Positions 9,004 through 17,876 of a stretch of DNA of 64,000 bases are shown in pieces. The notes under the pieces were generated by a model. That model made no database searches. It had not been told where the DNA came from and was given only the letters and a program-made list of their open reading frames with translations. The first letter of the stretch is position 1; the number at the start of each line of letters is the position of its first letter. The stretch comes from Methylobacterium sp. Leaf99 (GTDB taxonomy: Bacteria > Pseudomonadota > Alphaproteobacteria > Rhizobiales > Beijerinckiaceae). The DNA lies in the NCBI RefSeq assembly GCF_001422375.1, contig NZ_LMMU01000009.1, forward strand, positions 124,181 to 188,180, in the 5' to 3' direction. The position numbers and the translations under genes were made by a program.

Positions 9004-12000
9004 CGGCGGCGGGCTCCGCCACCGCCTGCGCGTCGCGCAGGGCTTCGAGCACGCTCAAGACGCGGCGCAGGTCGTAGGCCTCCACGAGGCCGCGCAGCTG
9101 CACCAGAAAGGCCGTCGGCGGGTCGGGTTCGTCCGCCAGGGCGGCGAGCTTCGCCGACAGGCCGCGGACGTGGCCGATCCGGGCGAGGCGCAGGAGATCG
9201 GCCACGGCCTCGGGCCGGGGGGGCGGCCCCGCGGCCGTGGCGGGGGCGCGCGCCGGCTCCGGCGCGCTCCAGGCGAGGCCGAGCAGACCGGTGACGACCT
9301 CGAGGAAATCGCGCAGGTCGAACGGTTTCGCGATGATGGCGTCGTGGGGGGCGTCGTGCCCCCGCGACGGGCTGATCTCGTGGACGTTGGCCGACATCAT
9401 GGCGATCCGGGCGGTCTGGCCGGCCTCACGCAAGGCCCTGGCCAGGACCCAGCCGGTCATGCCCGGCATGGCGATGTCGAGGAGGAACAGGTCGGGGGGA
9501 TGCGCGGCGGCGAGCGCCAGGCAGGCCGGGCCGTCTTCGGCTTCGAGGACCACGAGGCCGAGGGGTTCGAGGATGTCGCGCATGAGGCCGCGATGGGCGG
9601 CGTCGTCGTCGGCGACCAGGATGGTGCGGCGGGCGCCCGAATAGGTCCGGGCCGCGTCGGGCGCCTGGGCCGGCAGCCGCACGGGCTTCGGCCGGGCCAC
9701 GGAGGCGAGCATGAGGCGCAGGCGAAAGCAGGTGCCCTGCCCCACCGTGCTCTCCACGGTGATCTCGCCGCCCATGATCTGCGCCAGGAGATGCGCGATG
9801 GTGAGCCCGAGCCCGGTGCCGGGGGTGGTCAGCGCCGCCGCCATGGAGCCGCGCTCGAACGGCTCGAACACCCGCTGCAGGTCGGCCTCCGGGATGCCGA
9901 GGCCGGTGTCGCGGATGGTGAACACGGCGATCTGGCTGCGATAGGCGAGATCGAGGGCGATGTGCCCGCGCGGCGTGAACTTCACGGCGTTGGAGAGAAG
10001 GTTGAGCAGGATCTGGCGCAGGCGCTTCTCGTCGGTGGCCACCACCGTGGGCAGGGTGGCCGGCCGGGTGAAGCGGAACTCGAGGCCGGCGCCCTCGGCC
10101 TGCAGGCGGATCATGTCGCCGATCTGGTCGAGGAAGTCGGACAGCCGGATCTCGTCGCGGTGGATCTGCAGGCGCCCGGCCTCCATGCGGGAGATGTCGA
10201 GCAAGCCGTCGATGAGGCCGGACAGGTGCTGGGCCGAGCGCCGGATCACCCGGATGCCGTTCCGGCGCGGCGCCGGGATGGAAGGGTCGCCCTCTAGCAG
10301 CTGGGCGTAGCCCAGCACGGCGTTGAGGGGCGTGCGCAATTCGTGGCTGATGCCGACGACGTAGCGGCTTTTCGCGAGGTTCGCCGCCTCCGCCGTCTCC
10401 TTCGCCTCCTGGAGCTTGCGGTCCGTGACCTTATGGGCGGCGATCTCGGCCTGGTAGAGCCCGGTCTGGCGGGCGGTCTCCTCCAGGGCGACGTGCCGGC
10501 TCTCCTGGGCCAGCACGAACAGCCACGCGACGATGCCGAGGATCACGATGAGGATGAGGAACACGGAGGTCAGCGCGGCGGCCAGCATCTCGCGGTGTTC
10601 GGGGTGTTCGGCCACTGCGCCCGCATGGACGATGCCGAGGATCAGCGCCACGGCGCCGACCAGGGTGAGCATCAGGGCGAGGTAGCGCCCGAGGGGCGCG
10701 CCGATCCAGATCGCCGTGCGCGCCGGCAGGATTCCGGCCAGAACGCCCTGGGCCTGGGCCTCGAGGCGGCCGTGCGGCTTGCACAGGTCGCCGCAGCGGG
10801 CGTCCAGGGAGCAGCAGAGCGAGCAGATCGCCCCGCCATAGGCCGGGCACTGGGCCATGTCCTCGGGCTCGAACGGGTGCTCGCACACCCGGCAGGTGAT
10901 GGCGGTCCCGGTCCAGTCGGTTTTGGGCGTCCGGGCGAGGTAGTAGCGGCCGCCCGTGGCCCACGCGATGGCGGGGGCGGCCACGAAGGCGACGACCAGG
11001 GCCAGCATCGGGCCGAACGGGGTGAGGGTGACGCCGAGCCAGCCGAGATGGGCGGAGAAGCCCGACAGCATCGACAGGGCCATGGCGCCGGTGCCGACGG
11101 GGTTGATGGCGTAGAGGTGGGCCCGCTTGAACTCGATGCCGGGGGGCGACAGGCCGAGCGGCTTGTTGACGGCGAGATCGGCACTGAGCGCCCCGACCCA
11201 GGCCGAGACCACCACGGCGTAGAGGCTGAGCGTGCTCGCCAGGGTCTTGTCGATGCCGAGCTCCATGAGCAGGAGCGCGATGGCGACGTTGAACACCAGC
11301 CAGACGACGCGGCCCGGATGGCTGTGGGTGAGGCGGGAGAAGAAGTTCGACCAGGCGATGGAGCCCGCATAGGCGTTGGTGACGTTGATCTTGATCTGCG
11401 AGACCACGACGAACACGGTCATCAGGGCGATGGCGGCGGGGCCGGGCGCGACCACGTAGCCGAAGGCGATCGTGTACATCTGCGTCGGCTCGGCCGCCCG
11501 GTCGGCCGGCACGCCGTGGCGCAGGGCCAGGATGGCGAGGAACGAGCCGAGCAGGATCTTGAGGAAGCCCGGGACGATCCAGCCCGCCCCCGCCCCGAGG
11601 ACGGCGGCCCACCAGCGGCGCTCCCTTCCGGGTTCCATCGCGGGGACAAATCGCAAAAAGTCGACCTGCTCGCCGACCTGCGCCAGGAGGGCGAGGAGGA
11701 TGCCGGTGGCGAGGCCGAAGCGGGCGAGGTCGAACCCGCCGCCCGAATCGCCGGGGTAGCCGAGCCAGTCGTCCACCGGCGCCCCGCCCTGCCAGACGAT
11801 GCAGGCCAGCGGCAGCAGGTTGAGGACGATCCACAGGGGCTGGGTCCAGATCTGGAACCGGCTGATCAGGGTGATGCCGTAGACGACGAGGGGAATCACC
11901 GCCACGGCGCTGACGAGGTAGCCCAGCGCCAGGGGCAGGCCGAAGCACAGGTGCAGGGCCATCGCCATGATGGCCGCCTCGATGGCGAAGAATAGGAAGG

Positions 12001-12376
12001 TGAAGCTCGCATAGACCAGGGAGGTCACCGTCGAGCCGATGTAGCCGAAGCCGGCGCCGCGGGTGAGCAGGTCGATGTCGACGCCGTAGCGGGCGGCGTA
12101 GGCGCAGATCGGCACCGCCGTGGCGAAGATGATGAGGGCCACCACCACGAGGGCGGCGAGGGTGTTGGTGAAGCCGAGGCCCAGCACCAGGGTGCCGCCG
12201 ATGGCCTCCAGCGCCAGGAACGACACGGAGCCCAGCGCCGTCTGCGCCACCCGCAGGCCCGACCACCGCCGCGCCGATTTGGCGGTGAAGCGCAGGGCGT
12301 AGTCCTCCAGCGTCTCGTCGGCGACGAAGCGGTTGTAGTCGCGCCGGATCGGCAGGATGCGCTGGTGCTGGGGCAT
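8996..12376 (-). CDS. NCS1 permease fused to hybrid histidine kinase (sensor)
   Basis: This 1126-residue fusion starts with an NCS1-type (cytosine/purine/allantoin permease) domain of about 12 membrane segments (residues 20-480; for example GGTLVLGLGFTNTLAALVVV, INVTNAYAGSIAWSNFFSRL). A cytoplasmic cysteine-rich segment follows (Cys495, 498, 510, 518, 521, 522, 528, 532), then two more membrane helices (565-590, 600-624), a HisKA domain with His678 in GISHELRTPLNAVLGY, a HATPase domain (N box LNLLSNAVKF, DTGLGIP, GTGLGL), a receiver with Asp967 in FLLDIAMPG, and a helical tail. The ATG at 12376 gives the usual short N-terminus before the first NCS1 helix. The permease part may act as a nutrient sensor, as the SLC5-type domain does in CbrA-like kinases. 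Position beside amide uptake genes suggests that it senses an amide, urea or related nitrogen compound. Confidence 0.88.
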   Translation of the reverse strand: MPQHQRILPIRRDYNRFVADETLEDYALRFTAKSARRWSGLRVAQTALGSVSFLALEAIGGTLVLGLGFTNTLAALVVVALIIFATAVPICAYAARYGVDIDLLTRGAGFGYIGSTVTSLVYASFTFLFFAIEAAIMAMALHLCFGLPLALGYLVSAVAVIPLVVYGITLISRFQIWTQPLWIVLNLLPLACIVWQGGAPVDDWLGYPGDSGGGFDLARFGLATGILLALLAQVGEQVDFLRFVPAMEPGRERRWWAAVLGAGAGWIVPGFLKILLGSFLAILALRHGVPADRAAEPTQMYTIAFGYVVAPGPAAIALMTVFVVVSQIKINVTNAYAGSIAWSNFFSRLTHSHPGRVVWLVFNVAIALLLMELGIDKTLASTLSLYAVVVSAWVGALSADLAVNKPLGLSPPGIEFKRAHLYAINPVGTGAMALSMLSGFSAHLGWLGVTLTPFGPMLALVVAFVAAPAIAWATGGRYYLARTPKTDWTGTAITCRVCEHPFEPEDMAQCPAYGGAICSLCCSLDARCGDLCKPHGRLEAQAQGVLAGILPARTAIWIGAPLGRYLALMLTLVGAVALILGIVHAGAVAEHPEHREMLAAALTSVFLILIVILGIVAWLFVLAQESRHVALEETARQTGLYQAEIAAHKVTDRKLQEAKETAEAANLAKSRYVVGISHELRTPLNAVLGYAQLLEGDPSIPAPRRNGIRVIRRSAQHLSGLIDGLLDISRMEAGRLQIHRDEIRLSDFLDQIGDMIRLQAEGAGLEFRFTRPATLPTVVATDEKRLRQILLNLLSNAVKFTPRGHIALDLAYRSQIAVFTIRDTGLGIPEADLQRVFEPFERGSMAAALTTPGTGLGLTIAHLLAQIMGGEITVESTVGQGTCFRLRLMLASVARPKPVRLPAQAPDAARTYSGARRTILVADDDAAHRGLMRDILEPLGLVVLEAEDGPACLALAAAHPPDLFLLDIAMPGMTGWVLARALREAGQTARIAMMSANVHEISPSRGHDAPHDAIIAKPFDLRDFLEVVTGLLGLAWSAPEPARAPATAAGPPPRPEAVADLLRLARIGHVRGLSAKLAALADEPDPPTAFLVQLRGLVEAYDLRRVLSVLEALRDAQAVAEPAADA

Positions 12377-12497
12377 GGCTCGGCAGAGGGGTAGCACGTG
12401 CGGGCCGCGCCGCCGAAAGGTCCCGCATGACAGGGTCGTGGTCCAAGCCCCTTGGACGAAGGGTTTCGGACGATGCGCCTCCGTCCGGGTCCGCTCC

Positions 12498-12555
12498 ATA
12501 CGCAAGACTGCGTATCGACCGCATCGCAATCCACGGCCTAGCCTTTGCGTATCGA
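12498..12555. promoter_or_regulatory. Inverted and direct repeats between sensor gene and urtA (candidate operator)
   Basis: ATACGCA-AGAC-TGCGTAT is a perfect 7-bp inverted repeat at 12498-12515. The block TGCGTATCGA at 12509-12518 recurs at 12546-12555, 37 bases on. Both lie within 120 bases upstream of urtA and in the divergent control region of the permease-kinase gene. They are candidate sites for the LuxR-type regulator encoded at 8104-9003. No NtrC or sigma-54 consensus was recognised here. Confidence 0.5.
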
Positions 12556-12607
12556 TCCACGGCTCTTCCGACGGGCCATGCGACGGCGATCAGGGATTTT
12601 GGGCACG

Positions 12608-13867
12608 ATGGCAGACAGCAAGGGCAACGGCCTGCAATCGGCGCTGCGGCGCAGGCTTCTCATGGGGCTGGCCGGCGTGCCGGCCATGGCCCTGATGCCG
12701 CGCATGAGCTTCGCGGCGGGGCCGGCGACGGCCACCGTGAACACCACCGGCCTCGCGGTGACCGACACCGAGGTCACGGTGGGCATCCTGCATTCGGCCA
12801 CCGGCACCATGGCGATCTCCGAGACCGGCTCGATCCAGGCGGAAAAGCTCGCGATCTCGCAGATCAACGAGGCCGGCGGCGTGCTCGGCCGCAAGATCAA
12901 GATCATCCAGGAGGACGGCGCCTCCGACTGGCCGACCTTCGCCGAGAAGGCCAAGAAGCTCCTGGTCAACGACCATTGCGCCGCCGTGATGGGCTGCTGG
13001 ACCTCGGCCTCCCGCAAGGCCGCCCTGCCGGTGTTCGAGCAGTACAACGGGCTCCTCTACTACCCGACCTTCTACGAGGGCCTGGAGCAGTCGAAGAACG
13101 TCATCTACACCGGCCAGGAGGCCACCCAGCAGATCCTCGAATCCCTGAACTGGGTCGCCAAGGAGAAGGGCGCCAAGACGTACTTCTTCATCGGCTCCGA
13201 CTACATCTGGCCCCGCACCTCGAACAAGATCGCCCGCAAGCACATCGAGAACGTGCTCAAGACCAAGGTCGTGGGCGAGGAATATTTCCCCCTCGGCCAC
13301 ACCCAGTTCAACTCGGTGATCAACAAGCTCAAGCTCACCAAGCCCGACGTGATCTTCACCGACGTCGTCGGCGGTTCGAACGTGGCGTTCTACAAGCAGC
13401 TCAAGGCGGCGGGCATCGACCTCTCGAAGCAGACCCTGCTGACCATCTCGGTGACCGAGGACGAGATCGACGGCATCGGCGGCGACAATATCGCGGGCGC
13501 CTATTCCTGCATGAAGTACTTCCAGTCGCTCAAGAATCCCAACAACGAAAAGTTCGTCGCCGCCTTCCACAAGATGTGGGGCGAGAAGACCGTCATCGGC
13601 GACGTGACCCAGGCGGCCTATCTCGGGCCGTTCCTGTGGAAGATGGCCGTGGAGAAGGCCGGCTCCTTCGACGTCGACAAGGTGGCCGCCGCCTCCGCCG
13701 ACATCGAGTTCAAGGAGGCCCCCGAGGGCTACGTCAAGATCCACCCGAACCATCACCTCTGGTCGAAGACCCGCGTCGCCAAGGCGCTCCCGTCCGGCCA
13801 GTTCGAGGTGGTCTACGAGAGCCCCGCGCTCATCGAGCCGAACCCCTTCCCGAAGGGCTACCAGTAG
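12608..13867 (+). CDS. urtA: Amide/urea ABC transporter substrate-binding protein (UrtA/FmdD-like)
   Basis: This 419-residue periplasmic binding protein has a Tat-like signal (SALRRRLLMGLAGVPAMALM) followed by a type-I receptor-like fold of the urea/short-chain amide group (VGILHSATGTMAISETG, YYPTFYEGLEQSKNVIYTG, FIGSDYIWPRTSN, GAYSCMKYFQSL). It captures urea or small aliphatic amides and delivers them to UrtBC. The start at 12608 was chosen over an ATG at 12545 because it leaves a normal signal peptide. Downstream genes encode formamidase and amidase rather than urease, so amides are the more likely ligand, as for FmdD of Methylophilus. Repeat A2 separates it from urtB. Confidence 0.9.
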   Translation: MADSKGNGLQSALRRRLLMGLAGVPAMALMPRMSFAAGPATATVNTTGLAVTDTEVTVGILHSATGTMAISETGSIQAEKLAISQINEAGGVLGRKIKIIQEDGASDWPTFAEKAKKLLVNDHCAAVMGCWTSASRKAALPVFEQYNGLLYYPTFYEGLEQSKNVIYTGQEATQQILESLNWVAKEKGAKTYFFIGSDYIWPRTSNKIARKHIENVLKTKVVGEEYFPLGHTQFNSVINKLKLTKPDVIFTDVVGGSNVAFYKQLKAAGIDLSKQTLLTISVTEDEIDGIGGDNIAGAYSCMKYFQSLKNPNNEKFVAAFHKMWGEKTVIGDVTQAAYLGPFLWKMAVEKAGSFDVDKVAAASADIEFKEAPEGYVKIHPNHHLWSKTRVAKALPSGQFEVVYESPALIEPNPFPKGYQ

Positions 13868-13905
13868 GCCCCCCCCGCGCGCGCGCTGGATCGGGTCCAG
13901 CGGGC

Positions 13906-14008
13906 GCGGGTCCCCTCTCCTGGAAGGAGAGGGACAGGGTGAGGTGTGAGACCTTTTCGGAGAGTTCGCACACCTCACCCCAACCCTCTCCTTTCAGGAG
14001 AGGGAGCG
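13906..14008. repeat. Interspersed palindromic repeat, family A, copy 2
   Basis: Starts GCGGGTCCCCTCTCC and ends CAGGAGAGGGAGC. Two small hairpins (CCTCTCCTGGAAGGAGAGG; CCCTCTCC-TTTCA-GGAGAGGG) flank a longer inverted pair built on GGTGAGGTGTG and CACACCTCACC. It lies in the 231-base gap between urtA and urtB, so it would be transcribed inside the operon. Confidence 0.9.
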
Positions 14009-14098
14009 CGTCGCGGCCCTTCAGCGGAGGGCCGCGTCCGCTCCGAACGGCCTGATGCTTGCAGAGCCGTCGCTGAATCCTTCGGAAGGTCGAAAAGA

Positions 14099-15025
14099 AT
14101 GCTCGGCGACTATTCCCTCACGGACCTCAGCTCGATCTTCGTGATGCAGGGCTTCGCCGGGCTGATCCTGTTCTCGGTCTACACCCTGATGGCCCTGGGG
14201 CTGGCGATCATCTTCGGCCAGATGGGGGTGATCAACATGGCGCACGGGGAGTTCATGATCCTCGGCGCCTACATGACCTACTTGTGCTCGGGCTTCTTCC
14301 AGACCTACCTGCCGGCCCTGTTCCCGGCCTACTTCTTCGTTGCCATGGGGCTGGCCTTCGTGGCGTCCGGGGCGCTCGGCATGCTGGTGGAATGGACGCT
14401 GATCCGCCACCTCTACAAGCGGCCGCTGGACACCCTGCTCGCCACCTGGGGCCTGTCGCTGATCCTGCAGCAGGCCTACCGGACGATCTTCGGCGCCCGC
14501 GAGGTCGGCGTCGAGCTGCCGTCCTGGCTCATCGGCTCAGTGCAGGTCACCGACACCATCGAGATCCCCATCAACGGCATGTTCGTGATGGCGATCACCC
14601 TGCTCATCACCGCCGGCGTCGCGCTCCTGATGTACCGCTCGCGCTTCGGCGCCCAGGTCCGCGCCGTGGTGCAGAACCGGCCCATGGCGGGGGCGGTGGG
14701 CATCGACACCGAGCGGGTCGACCGCCTGACCTTCGGCCTCGGCTGCGGCATTGCCGGCGTCGCCGGGTCGGCCTTCACCATGGTGGGCTCGACGGGGCCG
14801 ACCTCGGGCCAGCTCTACATCGTCGACACCTTCCTCATCGTGGTCTTCGGCGGCGCCGCCTCCCTGCTCGGCACCATCGCGTCGGCCTTCTCGATCTCGC
14901 AGACCCAGTCGACCCTCGAATTCTTCCTGTCGGGCTCCACCGCCAAGGTGATCACGCTGCTGGCCGTCGTCGGCATCCTGATGCTGCGGCCGCAGGGCCT
15001 CTTCACCCTCAAAGTCCGGCGCTGA
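14099..15025 (+). CDS. urtB: Amide/urea ABC transporter permease UrtB
   Basis: This 308-residue inner-membrane permease of the branched-chain amino acid (LivH) type has about eight hydrophobic segments. Family landmarks include LGLAIIFGQMGVINMAHGEF, AVVQNRPMAGAVGID (the EAA-like coupling loop) and GIAGVAGSAFTMVGS. It pairs with UrtC to form the transport channel. ATG at 14099 was chosen because MLGDYSL starts the mature membrane domain and GGAAGG lies upstream; longer reading into repeat A2 is unlikely to be coding. The length matches UrtB forms that lack the periplasmic extension. Confidence 0.92.
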   Translation: MLGDYSLTDLSSIFVMQGFAGLILFSVYTLMALGLAIIFGQMGVINMAHGEFMILGAYMTYLCSGFFQTYLPALFPAYFFVAMGLAFVASGALGMLVEWTLIRHLYKRPLDTLLATWGLSLILQQAYRTIFGAREVGVELPSWLIGSVQVTDTIEIPINGMFVMAITLLITAGVALLMYRSRFGAQVRAVVQNRPMAGAVGIDTERVDRLTFGLGCGIAGVAGSAFTMVGSTGPTSGQLYIVDTFLIVVFGGAASLLGTIASAFSISQTQSTLEFFLSGSTAKVITLLAVVGILMLRPQGLFTLKVRR

Positions 15026-15038
15026 GGAGCTCTTTGCC

Positions 15039-16187
15039 ATGACCCGCGCCCCATCCCAGAGCGTCCACGACAACCCGTTCATGAAGCCCATGGAGTGGGT
15101 GAGCCTCGCGCTCCTGGCCGCCGTGATCTTCCTCGTGCTGCCGATGCTCCTCGACGCCTTCCGCCTCAACCTGGTGGGCAAGTACCTCACCTACTCGTTC
15201 GTGGCTCTGGGCCTCGTCATCTGCTGGGGCTTCGGCGGCATCCTGTCCCTCGGGCAGGGCGTGTTCTTCGGCCTCGGCGGCTACCTCATGGCCATGTACC
15301 TGAAGCTCGAAGCCTCCAGCGTCGCGAACACCAAGATCCAGTCGACGCCGGGCATCCCCGACTTCATGGACTGGAACCAGATCACCGAACTGCCGTGGTT
15401 CTGGAAGCCGTTCACCAGCCTGCCGTTCACGATCCTGGCCGTCCTCGTGGTGCCGGCGTTCTTCGCCTTCGTCATCGGCTCGGCCATGTTCCGCCGCCGC
15501 GTCGGCGGCACCTACTTCGCCATCATCACCCAGGCCATCGCCGCCATCCTGACCATCCTCATCGTCGGCCAGCAGGGCTATACCGGCGGCATCAACGGCA
15601 TCACGGACCTGCGCACCCTGAACGGCTGGGACATCCGCACGGACCGCGCCCACAACATCCTCTACTTCCTCAACGGCGGCCTGCTCGTCGCCTGCATCCT
15701 GTTCGCCCAGTACGTGAAGCGCTCGAAGCTCGGGCGCATCCTCGTCGCCATGCGCGACAAGGAGGACCGGGTCCGCTTCTCCGGCTACCAGGTCGCCAGC
15801 TTCAAGACCTTCGCGTTCTGCCTCGCGGCGGTGTTCGCCGCCATCGGCGGGGCGATGTTCACCCTGCAGGTCGGGTTCATGTCGCCGTCCTTCGTCGGCA
15901 TCGTGCCCTCCATCGAGATGGTGATCTACGCCGCCGTCGGCGGGCGCCTGTCCCTGTTCGGCGCCGTCTGGGGCACGCTCCTGGTCAACTGGGCCAAGAC
16001 CAGCTTCTCGGAGAGCTTTCCGGAGCTGTGGCTGTTCGGCCTCGGCGGCCTGTTCATCCTCGTGGTCCTGGCCTTCCCCAACGGATTGGCCGGCATCTAC
16101 CGGACCTACGTCGAGCCCCGCCTGACCCGGCGCGTGAAGGCCCTCGCGCCCGCGCCCGCCGTCGCCCTCCCCCACGCGGCCGAGTAG
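15039..16187 (+). CDS. urtC: Amide/urea ABC transporter permease UrtC
   Basis: This 382-residue LivM-type permease is the partner of UrtB. Visible landmarks are CWGFGGILSLGQGVFFGLGGY in the membrane core, the short periplasmic insert about residues 85-130, and VAMRDKEDRVRFSGY, the loop that contacts the ATPases. It begins 13 bases after urtB and is followed after 12 bases by urtD, so all four transport genes are one transcript. It sits in the inner membrane. Confidence 0.93.
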   Translation: MTRAPSQSVHDNPFMKPMEWVSLALLAAVIFLVLPMLLDAFRLNLVGKYLTYSFVALGLVICWGFGGILSLGQGVFFGLGGYLMAMYLKLEASSVANTKIQSTPGIPDFMDWNQITELPWFWKPFTSLPFTILAVLVVPAFFAFVIGSAMFRRRVGGTYFAIITQAIAAILTILIVGQQGYTGGINGITDLRTLNGWDIRTDRAHNILYFLNGGLLVACILFAQYVKRSKLGRILVAMRDKEDRVRFSGYQVASFKTFAFCLAAVFAAIGGAMFTLQVGFMSPSFVGIVPSIEMVIYAAVGGRLSLFGAVWGTLLVNWAKTSFSESFPELWLFGLGGLFILVVLAFPNGLAGIYRTYVEPRLTRRVKALAPAPAVALPHAAE

Positions 16188-16199
16188 GATTTTTTCGGA

Positions 16200-16985
<786 letters not shown>

Positions 16986-16999
16986 GGGGGAACGGGTTC

Positions 17000-17749
17000 A
17001 TGCTCCAGACCACGCCTGCCCCCTCCCCTGCACCCCATCTTCAGGGCGGCGTCCAGCCGATGCTGGCGATTACCGATCTCCACGCCGCCTACGGCCAGAG
17101 CGAGGTGCTGCACGGCCTCGATATCGCCATCGCGCCCGGCGAAATCGTCGCCGTCATGGGCCGCAACGGCATGGGCAAGACCACCCTGATGAAGACCCTG
17201 ATGGGCATCGTGCCGGTGAAATCCGGGTCGATCCGGGTCGACGGCACCGAGGTCGCGGCCCTGAAGAGCCACCAGCGCGTGGCGCGCGGCCTCGCCTACG
17301 TGCCCCAGGGCCGCATGATCTTCTCGGCCATGACCGTGCAGGAGAACATCGAGACGGGCTTAACCGTCACCAACGAGCGCCGGGTGCCGGGGGAACTCTA
17401 CGAGATGTTCCCGGTGCTCCTCGAGATGAAGGGCCGGCGCGGCGGCAACCTGTCCGGCGGCCAGCAGCAGCAGCTCGCCATCGCCCGCGCCCTCGCCAGC
17501 CGGCCGAAAGTGCTGCTGCTGGACGAGCCGACGGAAGGCATCCAGCCCTCGATCATCCGCGAGATGGGCCGGACCCTGAAGAAGATCCGCGACGCGCGCG
17601 GCCTGTCCATCGTGGTCTCCGAGCAGGTGCTGAGCTTCGCCCTCGACGTCGCCGACCGGGTGCTGGTCATCGAGAACGGCCACATCGTCCACGAGTCGCT
17701 CCGCGCCGACATCGACGAGGCCCAGGTCGCCCGCTTCCTCTCGGTGTGA
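17000..17749 (+). CDS. urtE: Amide/urea ABC transporter ATPase UrtE
   Basis: This 249-residue ATPase is the second LivF-like subunit of the transporter. It shows Walker A GRNGMGKTT, signature NLSGGQQQQLAIARAL and Walker B VLLLDEPTEGIQPS; the GIQPS after Walker B is typical of UrtE. ATG at 17000 is preceded by GAGGGGG at a suitable distance. A shorter start at 17060 (MLAITDL) would also leave an intact domain, so the first 20 residues are uncertain. A hairpin follows before fmdA. Confidence 0.93.
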   Translation: MLQTTPAPSPAPHLQGGVQPMLAITDLHAAYGQSEVLHGLDIAIAPGEIVAVMGRNGMGKTTLMKTLMGIVPVKSGSIRVDGTEVAALKSHQRVARGLAYVPQGRMIFSAMTVQENIETGLTVTNERRVPGELYEMFPVLLEMKGRRGGNLSGGQQQQLAIARALASRPKVLLLDEPTEGIQPSIIREMGRTLKKIRDARGLSIVVSEQVLSFALDVADRVLVIENGHIVHESLRADIDEAQVARFLSV

Positions 17750-17756
17750 GTTTTTC

Positions 17757-17780
17757 GCGAGGGGTCACGAAGCCCCTCGC
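17757..17780 (+). terminator. Intercistronic hairpin between urtE and fmdA
   Basis: GCGAGGGG and CCCCTCGC form an 8-bp perfect stem around an 8-base loop, seven bases after the urtE stop. A T-run (17751-17755) precedes it rather than follows it, so it is not a classical terminator for urtE. It may act as an attenuator or an RNA stability element that sets transporter and enzyme levels apart. Confidence 0.4.
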
Positions 17781-17876
17781 CGACCTCGAAACATCATCGC
17801 TTGCGCAAGGCCGTCCCACCGGCCTCCGCGAAACGGGGACGCCTGTCCTCACGTCCAGGGAAGGGAGCAGAGACCC

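Noticed and set aside
12377..12607. Guanidine or other riboswitch in front of urtA
   Set aside because: The region is short and the conserved riboswitch core motifs were not found; the inverted repeat there fits a protein operator better.
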